6,176 nucleotides of DNA from Erysipelotrichia bacterium (lineage in GTDB: Bacteria; Bacillota_I; Bacilli_A; Erysipelotrichales; Erysipelotrichaceae): contig SAAR01000200.1 in assembly GCA_009916335.1 (NCBI GenBank), positions 1-6,176 on the forward strand. Reading direction: 5' to 3'. A model generated the notes under the pieces. That model did not search any database, was not told where the DNA came from, and saw nothing but the letters and a program-made list of their open reading frames with translations. This document shows, one piece after another, positions 1 to 4,965 of this stretch; within the stretch, counting starts at the first letter, position 1, and each line of letters starts with the position of its first letter. The position numbers and the translations under genes are program-made.

Positions 1-331
1 ATACAATTGTAGCGGCTGTTGCACAGAACACTAAGTTGAATACAAATGCTGACCAATTTGTATTCGCAAAATCGAATAATGGACCTTTTGTAAAATCAAT
101 CCAACCGATAAAACCTCCTACATCTTCACCGCAAAGTAAACTGTATCCTAAAATTAAGAATGCTGCTGTCCCTAAACAGAAATCCATTAAGTTTTTCATA
201 ATGATGTTTCCTGCATTCTTAGCTCTAGTAAATCCTGCTTCTACCATCGCAAATCCTGCCTGCATAAAGAAGACAAAGGCTGCTCCAATTAGAAACCAAA
301 TCCCAAATACTTCACTTAAAACTTCTTCCAT
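1..331 (-). CDS. amt: Ammonium transporter (Amt/MEP/Rh family), amino-terminal part, cut by window edge
   Basis: The reverse strand from the ATG at 331-329 reads MEEVLSEVFGIWFLIGAAFV and onward, open to the left edge (about 110 residues). Residues 11-35 hold the first membrane helix and the Amt signature FFMQAGFAMVEAGFTRAKN, followed by NIIMKNLMDF and a second hydrophobic segment (GTAAFLILGYSLL). This is the start of a multi-helix inner-membrane channel that takes up ammonium, here of the type with an FMQAGF-MVEAG first helix. The start is fixed by an AGGGAG SD just upstream. The remaining helices and any GlnK/PII partner lie outside the window. The gene stands alone, with its own promoter and an unusual structured leader (see the terminators at 371-415 and 461-495). 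Transporter family assignment is secure; substrate specificity is inferred from the family. A plus-strand open frame over 36-368 is only its shadow. Confidence 0.93.
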   Translation of the reverse strand, partial: MEEVLSEVFGIWFLIGAAFVFFMQAGFAMVEAGFTRAKNAGNIIMKNLMDFCLGTAAFLILGYSLLCGEDVGGFIGWIDFTKGPLFDFANTNWSAFVFNLVFCATAATIV

Positions 332-370
332 ACTCTTCTCTCCCTTCAATCATTTTCTTCTTAAATAAAC

Positions 371-415
371 AAAAAAACGCATTCTTGATGTTTTACTAAT
401 CACATCAAAAACACG
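371..415 (-). terminator. Leader terminator 2 upstream of amt
   Basis: On the minus strand the arm CGTGTTTTTGATGT pairs with ACATCAAGAATGCG (14 pairs, three of them G-U) around a 10-nt loop, followed directly by seven T (plus-strand A at 371-377). This has the form of an intrinsic terminator, yet it lies within the amt leader only about 40 nt before the start codon. It is therefore more likely an attenuator than the end of an upstream gene. Its fold resembles the hairpin at 467-495. Confidence 0.6.
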
Positions 416-460
416 TCTTTGTGCTATTTAAAAAGAAGATAACTACACAAGATTATAAAC

Positions 461-495
461 AAAAAAGCACTCCTGATACCATGTATCAAAAGCAC
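461..495 (-). terminator. Leader terminator 1 upstream of amt
   Basis: On the minus strand GTGCTTTTGATAC pairs with GTATCAGGAGTGC (13 pairs including G-U) around the loop ATG, followed by six T. It starts about 15 nt after the likely amt transcription start. An 8-bp inverted repeat (TACACAAG, minus 508-501, with CTTGTGTA, minus 451-444) encloses it and could form a competing or supporting stem. Upstream tatD ends 200 nt away with its own promoter-like elements in between, so a role in the amt leader is preferred. Confidence 0.55.
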
Positions 496-515
496 CCTTG
501 CTTGTGTATGTGAAC

Positions 516-544
516 AGTTTATACCTAGCCTTTTCACTTGTCAA
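516..544 (-). promoter_or_regulatory. Candidate amt promoter P1
   Basis: The minus strand has a perfect -35 TTGACA at 544-539. The -10 is either TATAAA (523-518, 15-nt spacer) or TAAACT (521-516, 17-nt spacer). Transcription would start near 509-511 and make a leader of about 180 nt containing both terminator hairpins. The -35 is strong but the -10 is a compromise, which would suit a regulated promoter. Confidence 0.45.
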
Positions 545-571
545 CACCATTTTTAAAAAAATAGACATGTA

Positions 572-593
572 AACGTTATCAAGTGATAATGTT
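572..593. promoter_or_regulatory. Operator-like inverted repeat upstream of amt
   Basis: AACGTTATC and GATAATGTT form 9-bp arms with one mismatch around a 4-nt spacer. The site lies about 28 bp upstream of the P1 -35 and just downstream of a second promoter-like pair (P2, 601-630), so one bound protein could affect both. It does not match the TnrA/GlnR consensus TGTNA-N7-TNACA. No regulator is assigned. Confidence 0.3.
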
Positions 594-600
594 CCTATTT

Positions 601-630
601 ATCATACTTTTTGTTTGTCTTTTTTAACAA
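601..630 (-). promoter_or_regulatory. Weak candidate upstream promoter P2 for amt
   Basis: On the minus strand TTGTTA (630-625) is followed after 18 nt by TATGAT (606-601). The surroundings are very AT-rich, so chance matches are easy. The position, after the end of tatD and just before an inverted repeat, is the main support. Confidence 0.25.
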
Positions 631-691
631 TTAGCATATAAAATATAACCACTTTTCACAAATATAAAATGATAAATAAGACGATTTATTT

Positions 692-1459
692 CTATCGTTT
701 CATGAATTGTTCATAGTTTTCAAGCATCTGTTTAGCCAATATTTCTTTATCCATATCTAAAAGTTCTGCCACTTTATCAAATGTATAATTGACGTACATC
801 ACTTCATTGCGTTTACCTCGATATGGGTGTGGTGTTAAATAAGGACAATCTGTTTCAACCATGATTTTATGTATATCACATACTTGTGGAACTTCATTTA
901 ATCCTCTAGCATTTTTAAAAGTAATTGGTCCTGCAAAAGAAAGATAGTCACCCATACGCATGATTTCTTTTGCACTTTCTTTACTACCACTATAACAATG
1001 CATCATAAATTTTGTCTTTGCATATTCACGCAAAATATCTAAAGTATCCTTTGTCGCATCACGCATATGAATTAAAATTGGCATATGATATTGATTTGCT
1101 AATTGAATTTGGCGAATAAACCCACTTTCTTGATCCTCTTTTGCCACATCGTCCCAGTGATAATCTAAACCGATTTCTCCTAAAGCAACAATCTCATTAT
1201 TTTGAATAATCTTCTCTAAACGTTTGTAATCTGCTTCATTAAAATCGTACAAATTACTAGGATGAAACCCCATTGCAATATCAATACAATCATAATGCTT
1301 TTGCAAACTTATCGCTCTTTCAAACTCATCAAAGTGCGTACATACAACAAGCATTCTTTGTACATTAGCATTTTTTGCATTGGCGATAATTTCATCTACT
1401 CTTTCATATAATTCATCACATGTAATATGGCAATGTGAATCAATTAAACCATAACGCAT
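692..1459 (-). CDS. tatD: TatD-family metal-dependent hydrolase (putative DNase)
   Basis: The product is 255 aa, the usual length for TatD/YcfH proteins: TIM-barrel amidohydrolase-superfamily enzymes reported as 3'-5' DNases acting in the cytoplasm. Metal and catalytic residues are all visible: DSHCH (H9, H11), GEIGLDYH (E95), LIHMRDA (H131), MMHCYSGS (H154) and ETDCPYLTPHP (D204). The start at 1459-1457 is chosen because AAGGAGG lies 6 nt upstream; a longer reading to 1495 would remove that SD and add a basic tail not seen in the family. The gene begins 1 nt after the GNAT stop, with its SD inside the GNAT C-terminal codons, so translation is probably coupled. Family assignment is firm; the exact physiological substrate is not shown by the sequence. 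Confidence 0.93.
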   Translation of the reverse strand: MRYGLIDSHCHITCDELYERVDEIIANAKNANVQRMLVVCTHFDEFERAISLQKHYDCIDIAMGFHPSNLYDFNEADYKRLEKIIQNNEIVALGEIGLDYHWDDVAKEDQESGFIRQIQLANQYHMPILIHMRDATKDTLDILREYAKTKFMMHCYSGSKESAKEIMRMGDYLSFAGPITFKNARGLNEVPQVCDIHKIMVETDCPYLTPHPYRGKRNEVMYVNYTFDKVAELLDMDKEILAKQMLENYEQFMKR

Positions 1460-1460
1460 A

Positions 1461-2114
1461 TTATTCCTCCTTAATCTCATATACAACAACTTCAACCTTT
1501 GTTGAAAAACCTAACTTTTTAGCAGTACGAATGCTCCCTGTATTAAAATCATCACAGCGATACATACACAGTTTATTTTGTGCTAGTACCCATCTAGCAT
1601 TTTCTGACACAAGCATACTGCTAATACCTCGTTTACGATACTTTGGGTGTACTAAAATACCGATATCATAAGTATTCCACAAGTCAAGAATACTTGATAC
1701 ACCAACTAGTTTTCCTTCAACGAAAGCCCCTAGCACATGAATATCATCAATCATGATTTGGGCAAGATTCACCTCACTAGATGCACACTCTGCCTTCATC
1801 TCTTCAAGCAATTCTACCTCATGATAACTTAGTAATCTTACCACCACATCTTTTGCGACATACCTTTTCACTTGTTCAGTAAACATATAAAATTCACCAC
1901 GTTTATGAATGACATTAAATTTATTTTCAATATAGTAACACATTTCTTCTAATGCCATTTCTTTAGATGGTAAGCATTTATAAGGAGCACGATAAGCAAA
2001 TCCATCTTCCCATTTATATAACACGATATGTGGTGTATCTAACTTCTCAAAAATTACTTTATGTGCTTTCAGCTCTTGTTTAAATTTACACTGTAACATT
2101 TGTTTATAATTCAT
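1461..2114 (-). CDS. GNAT-family N-acetyltransferase
   Basis: The product is 217 aa. The C-terminal half is a GNAT domain: a beta strand IGILVHPKYRKRG with the acetyl-CoA pyrophosphate loop RKRGISS (160-166), an amphipathic helix, then NTGSIRTAKKLGF (191-203), the usual motif B before the last strands. The first 90 residues (with CYYIENKFNVIH) form a separate segment I do not recognise. The fold predicts transfer of an acetyl group from acetyl-CoA to an amine; the acceptor cannot be read from sequence. The start at 2114-2112 has AGAGGAG 8 nt upstream. It is the first gene of a tight pair with tatD. The SD overlaps the right arm of a perfect 16-bp palindrome (2125-2140), which could control expression. 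Confidence 0.85.
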   Translation of the reverse strand: MNYKQMLQCKFKQELKAHKVIFEKLDTPHIVLYKWEDGFAYRAPYKCLPSKEMALEEMCYYIENKFNVIHKRGEFYMFTEQVKRYVAKDVVVRLLSYHEVELLEEMKAECASSEVNLAQIMIDDIHVLGAFVEGKLVGVSSILDLWNTYDIGILVHPKYRKRGISSMLVSENARWVLAQNKLCMYRCDDFNTGSIRTAKKLGFSTKVEVVVYEIKEE

Positions 2115-2124
2115 AAATACGCTC

Positions 2125-2140
2125 CTCTTATTAATAAGAG
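2125..2140. promoter_or_regulatory. Perfect 16-bp palindrome over the GNAT ribosome binding site
   Basis: CTCTTATTAATAAGAG is a perfect palindrome; in the minus-strand mRNA its right arm forms the start of the SD AAGAGGAG. It could be a dimeric repressor operator lying downstream of a -10-like TATGAT (minus, near 2150), or a short hairpin masking the SD. With no unpaired loop bases the DNA-operator reading is preferred. Confidence 0.35.
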
Positions 2141-2454
2141 TATCATATCATAGAAACCTTGCAAATAAAAAAACAATATCATTTTGATAATACATATGAT
2201 TTGATTGACCAAAGTGATTATGGAGATTAAGTTTTAATCAAATAAGCCAATAAAAAACAATTAAGAAGTAATGACTGAATGATGCTGTAATTCTAATTAG
2301 AAGTTAAATTAACTATTCAATTAAAATTTAATTCCTAATTTAGAATGATCGACTTCAAAGGGTTTAGACAACAATATAGTTGTTAAAAAGTTTTCATTTC
2401 ATAGGCTTTTTCACATTTGCCTTCATTTGTGCAAATATAGAAACTTTAACCATC
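2141..2454. other. Gene-free AT-rich divergent intergenic region
   Basis: No credible open frame or RNA gene is seen between the divergent GNAT and oxidoreductase genes. The left end probably contains the GNAT promoter (minus TTGTTT, 18 nt, TATGAT). The rest is very AT-rich, with several short palindromes: TTCTAATTAGAA at 2291-2302, GTTAAATTAAC at 2303-2313, ATTAAAATTTAAT at 2320-2332, and an AACAA/TTGTT pair at 2370-2384. None resembles a terminator. They may be protein-binding or simply reflect base composition. Confidence 0.5.
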
Positions 2455-2482
2455 TTGTTTATTCAAATATATCTTATATAAT
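2455..2482 (+). promoter_or_regulatory. Promoter of the oxidoreductase gene
   Basis: TTGTTT (2455-2460) and a perfect TATAAT (2477-2482) are separated by 16 nt. Transcription would start near 2489, about 68 nt before the start codon and right at the left edge of the inverted repeats at 2487-2531. Confidence 0.6.
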
Positions 2483-2486
2483 TAGA

Positions 2487-2531
2487 CTTGTAATGTGAAA
2501 ACGCTTTAATTTCACGACAAGATATTAAAGC
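2487..2531. promoter_or_regulatory. Candidate TetR operator: two interleaved inverted repeats
   Basis: CTTGT (2487-2491) and GTGAAA (2495-2500) are mirrored by TTTCAC (2510-2515) and ACAAG (2517-2521), around a 9-nt centre. Interleaved with this, GCTTTAAT (2503-2510) is mirrored perfectly by ATTAAAGC (2524-2531). The site begins at the predicted transcription start, the expected place for a repressor, and the next regulator gene downstream is TetR-like. Which repeat is bound, and by what, is inference. Confidence 0.45.
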
Positions 2532-2556
2532 AAAAAATTAGAAAGGAGCATAGAAT

Positions 2557-3168
2557 ATGCACACACTTATCGTTTATTGTCATCCATATCCTGGAAGCTT
2601 TGGCCACGCTGAACTTGAAGCCATTTGTAGAAAATTAGAACGTGAAGGAAATTCTTATGAAGTCATTGACCTTTATGAAGAAGGATTTAATCCAGCTCTT
2701 TCTCGAGATGAATTAAAAGTTTATTTTCAAGGTAAAGTACTAGATCCAATGGTTCAACGACACATTGATTTATTAAAAAAGGCCGAACACTTAGTCATGA
2801 TTTTCCCAATCTGGTGGAGTGATACTCCAGCAATGTTAAAAGGTTGGATTGACCGAGTTATGTTAGTTGGATCTACTTGGCATTTAACTGAAGAAGGAAA
2901 ATTAATTGGTGATCTATCAAATATTAAAGATTTAGAAGTATACACTACAACAGCTGGGCCAACTATTGATACCGTCAAAGAATGTGGAAATGCTATCCGT
3001 GCTTGTTTAATTGATGGTACTATGTGGCAATTAAATATCGGTGGAAGAATTGAAGCAGGTGAAGAAGATTTAGGAGATGCAGCAATCTGGAGTAATTATG
3101 GATTAGTTGGTTTTGGTACACCTGAAGAACATGAAGCTTACTTACGCAAATTAGAAGGTTTAGAATAA
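2557..3168 (+). CDS. Flavodoxin-fold NAD(P)H-dependent oxidoreductase (quinone reductase-like)
   Basis: The product is 203 aa, typical for the Flavodoxin_2 family (NQO1/MdaB/KefF-like). An N-terminal beta strand runs into the flavin phosphate loop HPYPGSFGHA (9-18). The family hallmark FPIWWSDTPAMLKGWIDRV follows at 83-101, then the flavin-contacting TTTAGP turn at 130-135. Such enzymes use NAD(P)H to reduce quinones or other electrophiles in the cytoplasm by two-electron transfer. The start is supported by AAAGGAG 8 nt upstream. The gene has its own promoter, an inverted-repeat operator candidate in the 5' leader and a terminator after the stop. The TetR gene downstream on the same strand suggests inducible control by the substrate or a related toxicant. 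The substrate cannot be named from sequence. Confidence 0.9.
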   Translation: MHTLIVYCHPYPGSFGHAELEAICRKLEREGNSYEVIDLYEEGFNPALSRDELKVYFQGKVLDPMVQRHIDLLKKAEHLVMIFPIWWSDTPAMLKGWIDRVMLVGSTWHLTEEGKLIGDLSNIKDLEVYTTTAGPTIDTVKECGNAIRACLIDGTMWQLNIGGRIEAGEEDLGDAAIWSNYGLVGFGTPEEHEAYLRKLEGLE

Positions 3169-3187
3169 TTTAGAGTGTTTTTTGATG

Positions 3188-3213
3188 AAAGCAAGGTAAA
3201 ACTTGCTTTTTTT
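3188..3213 (+). terminator. Intrinsic terminator after the oxidoreductase gene
   Basis: AAAGCAAG (3188-3195) pairs with CTTGCTTT (3202-3209) around GTAAAA, followed by further T to 3213. It lies 20 nt after the oxidoreductase stop and before the TetR start, so TetR is made either by read-through or from a weak promoter in 3214-3236. Confidence 0.8.
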
Positions 3214-3249
3214 CATAGTTTATCTAATAATTAAATAAAGGTGATGATG

Positions 3250-3804
3250 ATGCGTCCAATTAATTTACAAAAAATAAATCATAGTTTTATTGAATTGTTA
3301 AAAGATAAAAAGTACTCCCAAATATCAATCAAAGATATTACTGATAAAGCCAAAGTATCTCGAAGAACTTTTTATCAATACTATGAAAACAAACAACAAT
3401 TATATGAAGAAGTAGTTGGTGATTTTATTGAATGGTCGCTAAAACCATTTGAAAAAAACGAAGATAATCAAGTGTTTAGTGCTAAAATTGAGCATTTCCC
3501 TCAAACATTAATAGAGAACTTAGAATTAGTAGAATGTTTATTCGATGCTGATTGTCCTCAAGTATTAGCGAACATTATTGAAAAAATATTAACGAATCAA
3601 ATTCAAGAAGAACAATCAGGCTTCTTTATAAATAAGTTGTCATTATTGGCAGCACAAAGATATTATGTAGAAATTGTATCTCAAAACTGCTGTTCGTCAA
3701 TTAATTACGTTCTACATAATAAACATTTATCTAAAGATGAATTAATTAAGGGATTATGTGATGCATGTGATGCTATTTCATATTTCTACCGAACGGATCA
3801 TTAA
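3250..3804 (+). CDS. TetR/AcrR-family transcriptional regulator
   Basis: The product is 184 aa from the preferred start. Residues 26-45 are a classic TetR helix-turn-helix, ISIKDITDKAKVSRRTFYQYY, followed by ENKQQLYEEVV leading into the ligand-binding helices (about 60-184), which show no recognisable ligand signature. Proteins of this class are dimeric repressors released from DNA by a small ligand. GTG 3241 and ATG 3244, 3247 and 3250 are all in frame. The SD AGGTGAT (3239-3245) overlaps the earlier ones, and only ATG 3250 has normal spacing, so it is chosen. The gene is downstream of and on the same strand as the oxidoreductase, whose leader carries a candidate operator. Regulation of that gene, and perhaps of itself, is inferred. 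Two adjacent cysteines (C147, C148) could be sensing residues, but this is speculative. Confidence 0.9.
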   Translation: MRPINLQKINHSFIELLKDKKYSQISIKDITDKAKVSRRTFYQYYENKQQLYEEVVGDFIEWSLKPFEKNEDNQVFSAKIEHFPQTLIENLELVECLFDADCPQVLANIIEKILTNQIQEEQSGFFINKLSLLAAQRYYVEIVSQNCCSSINYVLHNKHLSKDELIKGLCDACDAISYFYRTDH

Positions 3805-3815
3805 TCCGTTTTTTT
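3792..3815 (+). terminator. Intrinsic terminator overlapping the TetR stop codon
   Basis: AACGGAT (3792-3798) pairs with ATCCGTT (3804-3810) around CATTA, followed by five T. The TAA stop (3802-3804) lies in the loop and first paired base, so the left arm encodes the last residues of the regulator. Confidence 0.8.
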
Positions 3816-3926
3816 CTTTAAAACCATTAATAAACCATATTATAAATTGTTTTCTAAAGAAACTAATTAAGTCTTCCTTTATGCAATTTGTCCATAATGT
3901 TTTTAATAATAAAGCAAATTGAATCA

Positions 3927-3935
3927 TGATATAAT
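3927..3935 (+). promoter_or_regulatory. Extended -10 promoter of the DUF3990/DUF3791 locus
   Basis: TGATATAAT is a perfect extended -10 (TG-N-TATAAT); no good -35 is visible. ATGAT (3926-3930) and ATCAT (3937-3941) form an inverted repeat across the -10, a place where a repressor would act. The SD AAAGGAGAG (3950-3958) lies downstream, before the ATG at 3966. Confidence 0.5.
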
Positions 3936-3965
3936 AATCATATAAATGTAAAGGAGAGATTGTTA

Positions 3966-4325
3966 ATGATTTTATTTCATGGAAGTAATGTGAAAGTTGA
4001 ACAACCTAAAATTATTATTTCAAACAGAACCCTTGATTTTGGGGCTGGATTTTATACAACTTCAGATGAAAGCCAAGTCATAAAATGAGCGAAATTACAA
4101 ACATTACGCCGTAGAAGTGGTATTCCAACTGTTTCTGTTTATGAATTATATGAAAGTAAATTATCACCGCTTTCTATATTGCATTTTAAATACGCAAATA
4201 AAGAATAGCTTAAATATGTAGTTGAAAATAGAAAAGGAACTTATCGTGGTAGAAAATATGATATTGTTATTGGACCAGTAGCAAATGATAATACCATGCC
4301 AGTTATTAACAATTATATAGAATGA
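3966..4325 (+). pseudogene. DUF3990 domain protein gene, broken by stop codons
   Basis: From ATG 3966, behind an AAAGGAGAG SD, the frame reads MILFHGSNVKVEQPKIII and then LDFGAGFYTTSDESQVIK, the N-terminal signature of DUF3990. This is a family I recall as toxin-like and related in sequence style to ADP-ribosyltransferases. A TGA at 4086-4088 (codon 41) interrupts it, but the same frame continues with family-like sequence (AKLQTLRRRSGIPTVSVYEL) to a TAG at 4206-4208 (codon 81). It then continues with LKYVVENRKGTYRGRKYDIV and IGPVANDNTMPVINNYIE before TGA TGA at 4323-4328. Homologues commonly have tryptophan at the first two stop positions, so each could be one G-to-A change from TGG. The C-terminal third of the usual domain (about 150 residues) is missing. 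A real 40-aa product would carry no complete fold. Family recognition is from memory. Confidence 0.75.
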
Positions 4326-4440
4326 TGAATTAAAGCTATGGTATTATAGTAACATTGCCATATTTGATATGTGGGAACATGAAGAAGCAACAGGAGATCC
4401 TACGAACTCTTTATACTTGAGAGGTGATGAAATTGACTAA
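4324..4440 (+). pseudogene. 38-codon coding remnant in another frame, end of a lost gene
   Basis: In the +1 frame relative to DUF3990, a stop at 4318-4320 is followed by an open run with coding character: NDELKLWYYSNIAIFDMWEH, then EEATGDPTNSLYLRGDEID, ending with TAA at 4438-4440. It has no start codon or SD of its own. Its end overlaps the start of the DUF3791 gene by 8 nt, which is how translationally coupled operon genes are arranged. I infer that this is the C-terminal end of a gene (either the shifted tail of the DUF3990 gene or a separate middle gene) joined to DUF3990 by a deletion. I do not recognise the family. Confidence 0.4.
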
Positions 4441-4642
4441 AGAATTTAGATTTTTCACTTATTTGCTTGAGAGTTATGCTAGTCATAAAGGTATCAAGGC
4501 AAGTGAAGTTTTAAAAAAATTAGATGAAAAAAAATTGACAGACTTTGTTTTCAATATGTATGAATTGTATCATATAGAGGCAATTGAAAATGCCTTTAAC
4601 GATATTGACAGTTTAATTGAAACAGGAAAACCTGCTTGGTAG
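4433..4642 (+). CDS. DUF3791 small protein, likely partner of DUF3990
   Basis: This small 69-aa soluble protein begins TKEFRFFTYLLESYASHKG and ends LIETGKPAW. The run of aromatic and acidic residues (FFTYLLE, MYELYH, AIENAFNDIDSL) and the C-terminal GKPAW match the DUF3791 proteins I recall beside DUF3990 genes. Its function is unknown; an antitoxin-like role is only suggested by pairing. The SD AGAGGTGAT (4420-4428) overlaps GTG 4424 and ATG 4427, so TTG 4433, 8 nt after GG, is the best-spaced start; starting at 4424 or 4427 would add two or three residues. The frame is intact although its upstream partner is broken. It has no obvious promoter of its own and probably relies on the promoter at 3927. 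Confidence 0.72.
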   Translation: MTKEFRFFTYLLESYASHKGIKASEVLKKLDEKKLTDFVFNMYELYHIEAIENAFNDIDSLIETGKPAW

Positions 4643-4872
4643 GTAGAGTAAAAAATTGTAGAATATGATATGGAGTGCTGATTTTCACAAACTTTAACTT
4701 TTTTACAATAAACCTAGCAAAAGACTACCTCTTTGAAGGTGGGAAGAATCGTGTCTAGCTATTGTGTAGATTTTATTGAGTGAATACATGTGATAATTAA
4801 AAGTGGTGTATAAGAACCCTACATGCTTTAGTTGTTGGAACATCAACTCTTTAACATAACAAAAGATAAGCA
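4643..4872 (+). other. Gene-free region with an IS200/IS605 right-end / omega-RNA-like segment
   Basis: No open frame is credible here. From about 4708 the sequence looks like structured RNA: CTAGC at 4714-4718 and 4755-4759 flanks an ACCT-CTTTGA-AGGT hairpin (4727-4740). Further on, AAGAACCCTACATGCTTTAG (4812-4831) recalls the right-end hairpins of IS200/IS605 elements, which often read GAACCC, a stem, a TTTA loop, then the return arm. The return arm here (GTTGTTGG) pairs poorly, and AGTTG/CAACT (4830-4848) forms an alternative stem. No transposase or TnpB gene is present, so this would be a relic or a solo right end. Recognition is from memory and tentative. Confidence 0.3.
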
Positions 4873-4900
4873 AAAACCGTCTGAAACGACGGTTTTCTTT
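4873..4900. terminator. Bidirectional intrinsic terminator between DUF3791 and the AAA+ ATPase
   Basis: AAAACCGTC (4873-4881) pairs perfectly with GACGGTTTT (4888-4896) around TGAAAC, with CTTTT following on the plus side and a run of T on the minus side. It can stop both the plus-strand locus and the minus-strand ATPase gene, whose stop codon is 70 nt away at 4966. Confidence 0.85.
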
Positions 4901-4965
4901 TATTCACTCATTTTCTATGTTTTTTACTTGAAAATGTATTATTTATTCAACAGAAATTCGTTTAT

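Noticed and set aside
36..368. Plus-strand open frame of 110 codons at the left edge
   Set aside because: It is the antisense shadow of the Amt coding sequence, which has clear family motifs and an SD on the minus strand.
371..495. CRISPR-like or direct-repeat array from the two similar units near 371-415 and 461-495
   Set aside because: There are only two diverged units, the similarity is explained by hairpin arms with T-tails, and no further repeats are present.
681..698. Terminator for tatD from ACGAT/ATCGT around the stop codon
   Set aside because: The stem is only about 5 bp, weak, and the following T-run is interrupted; it is not convincing enough to annotate.
1460..1495. Longer N-terminus for TatD starting at 1495
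   Set aside because: It would overlap the GNAT gene, adds residues not found in TatD proteins and ignores the AAGGAGG placed before the ATG at 1459.
3966..4328. TGA read as tryptophan (Mycoplasma-type code) or stop-codon read-through in DUF3990
   Set aside because: A TAG also interrupts the frame, all tryptophans in the intact genes are TGG, and reading TGA as Trp gives WW and then another stop without restoring the domain. Simple pseudogene decay explains it better.
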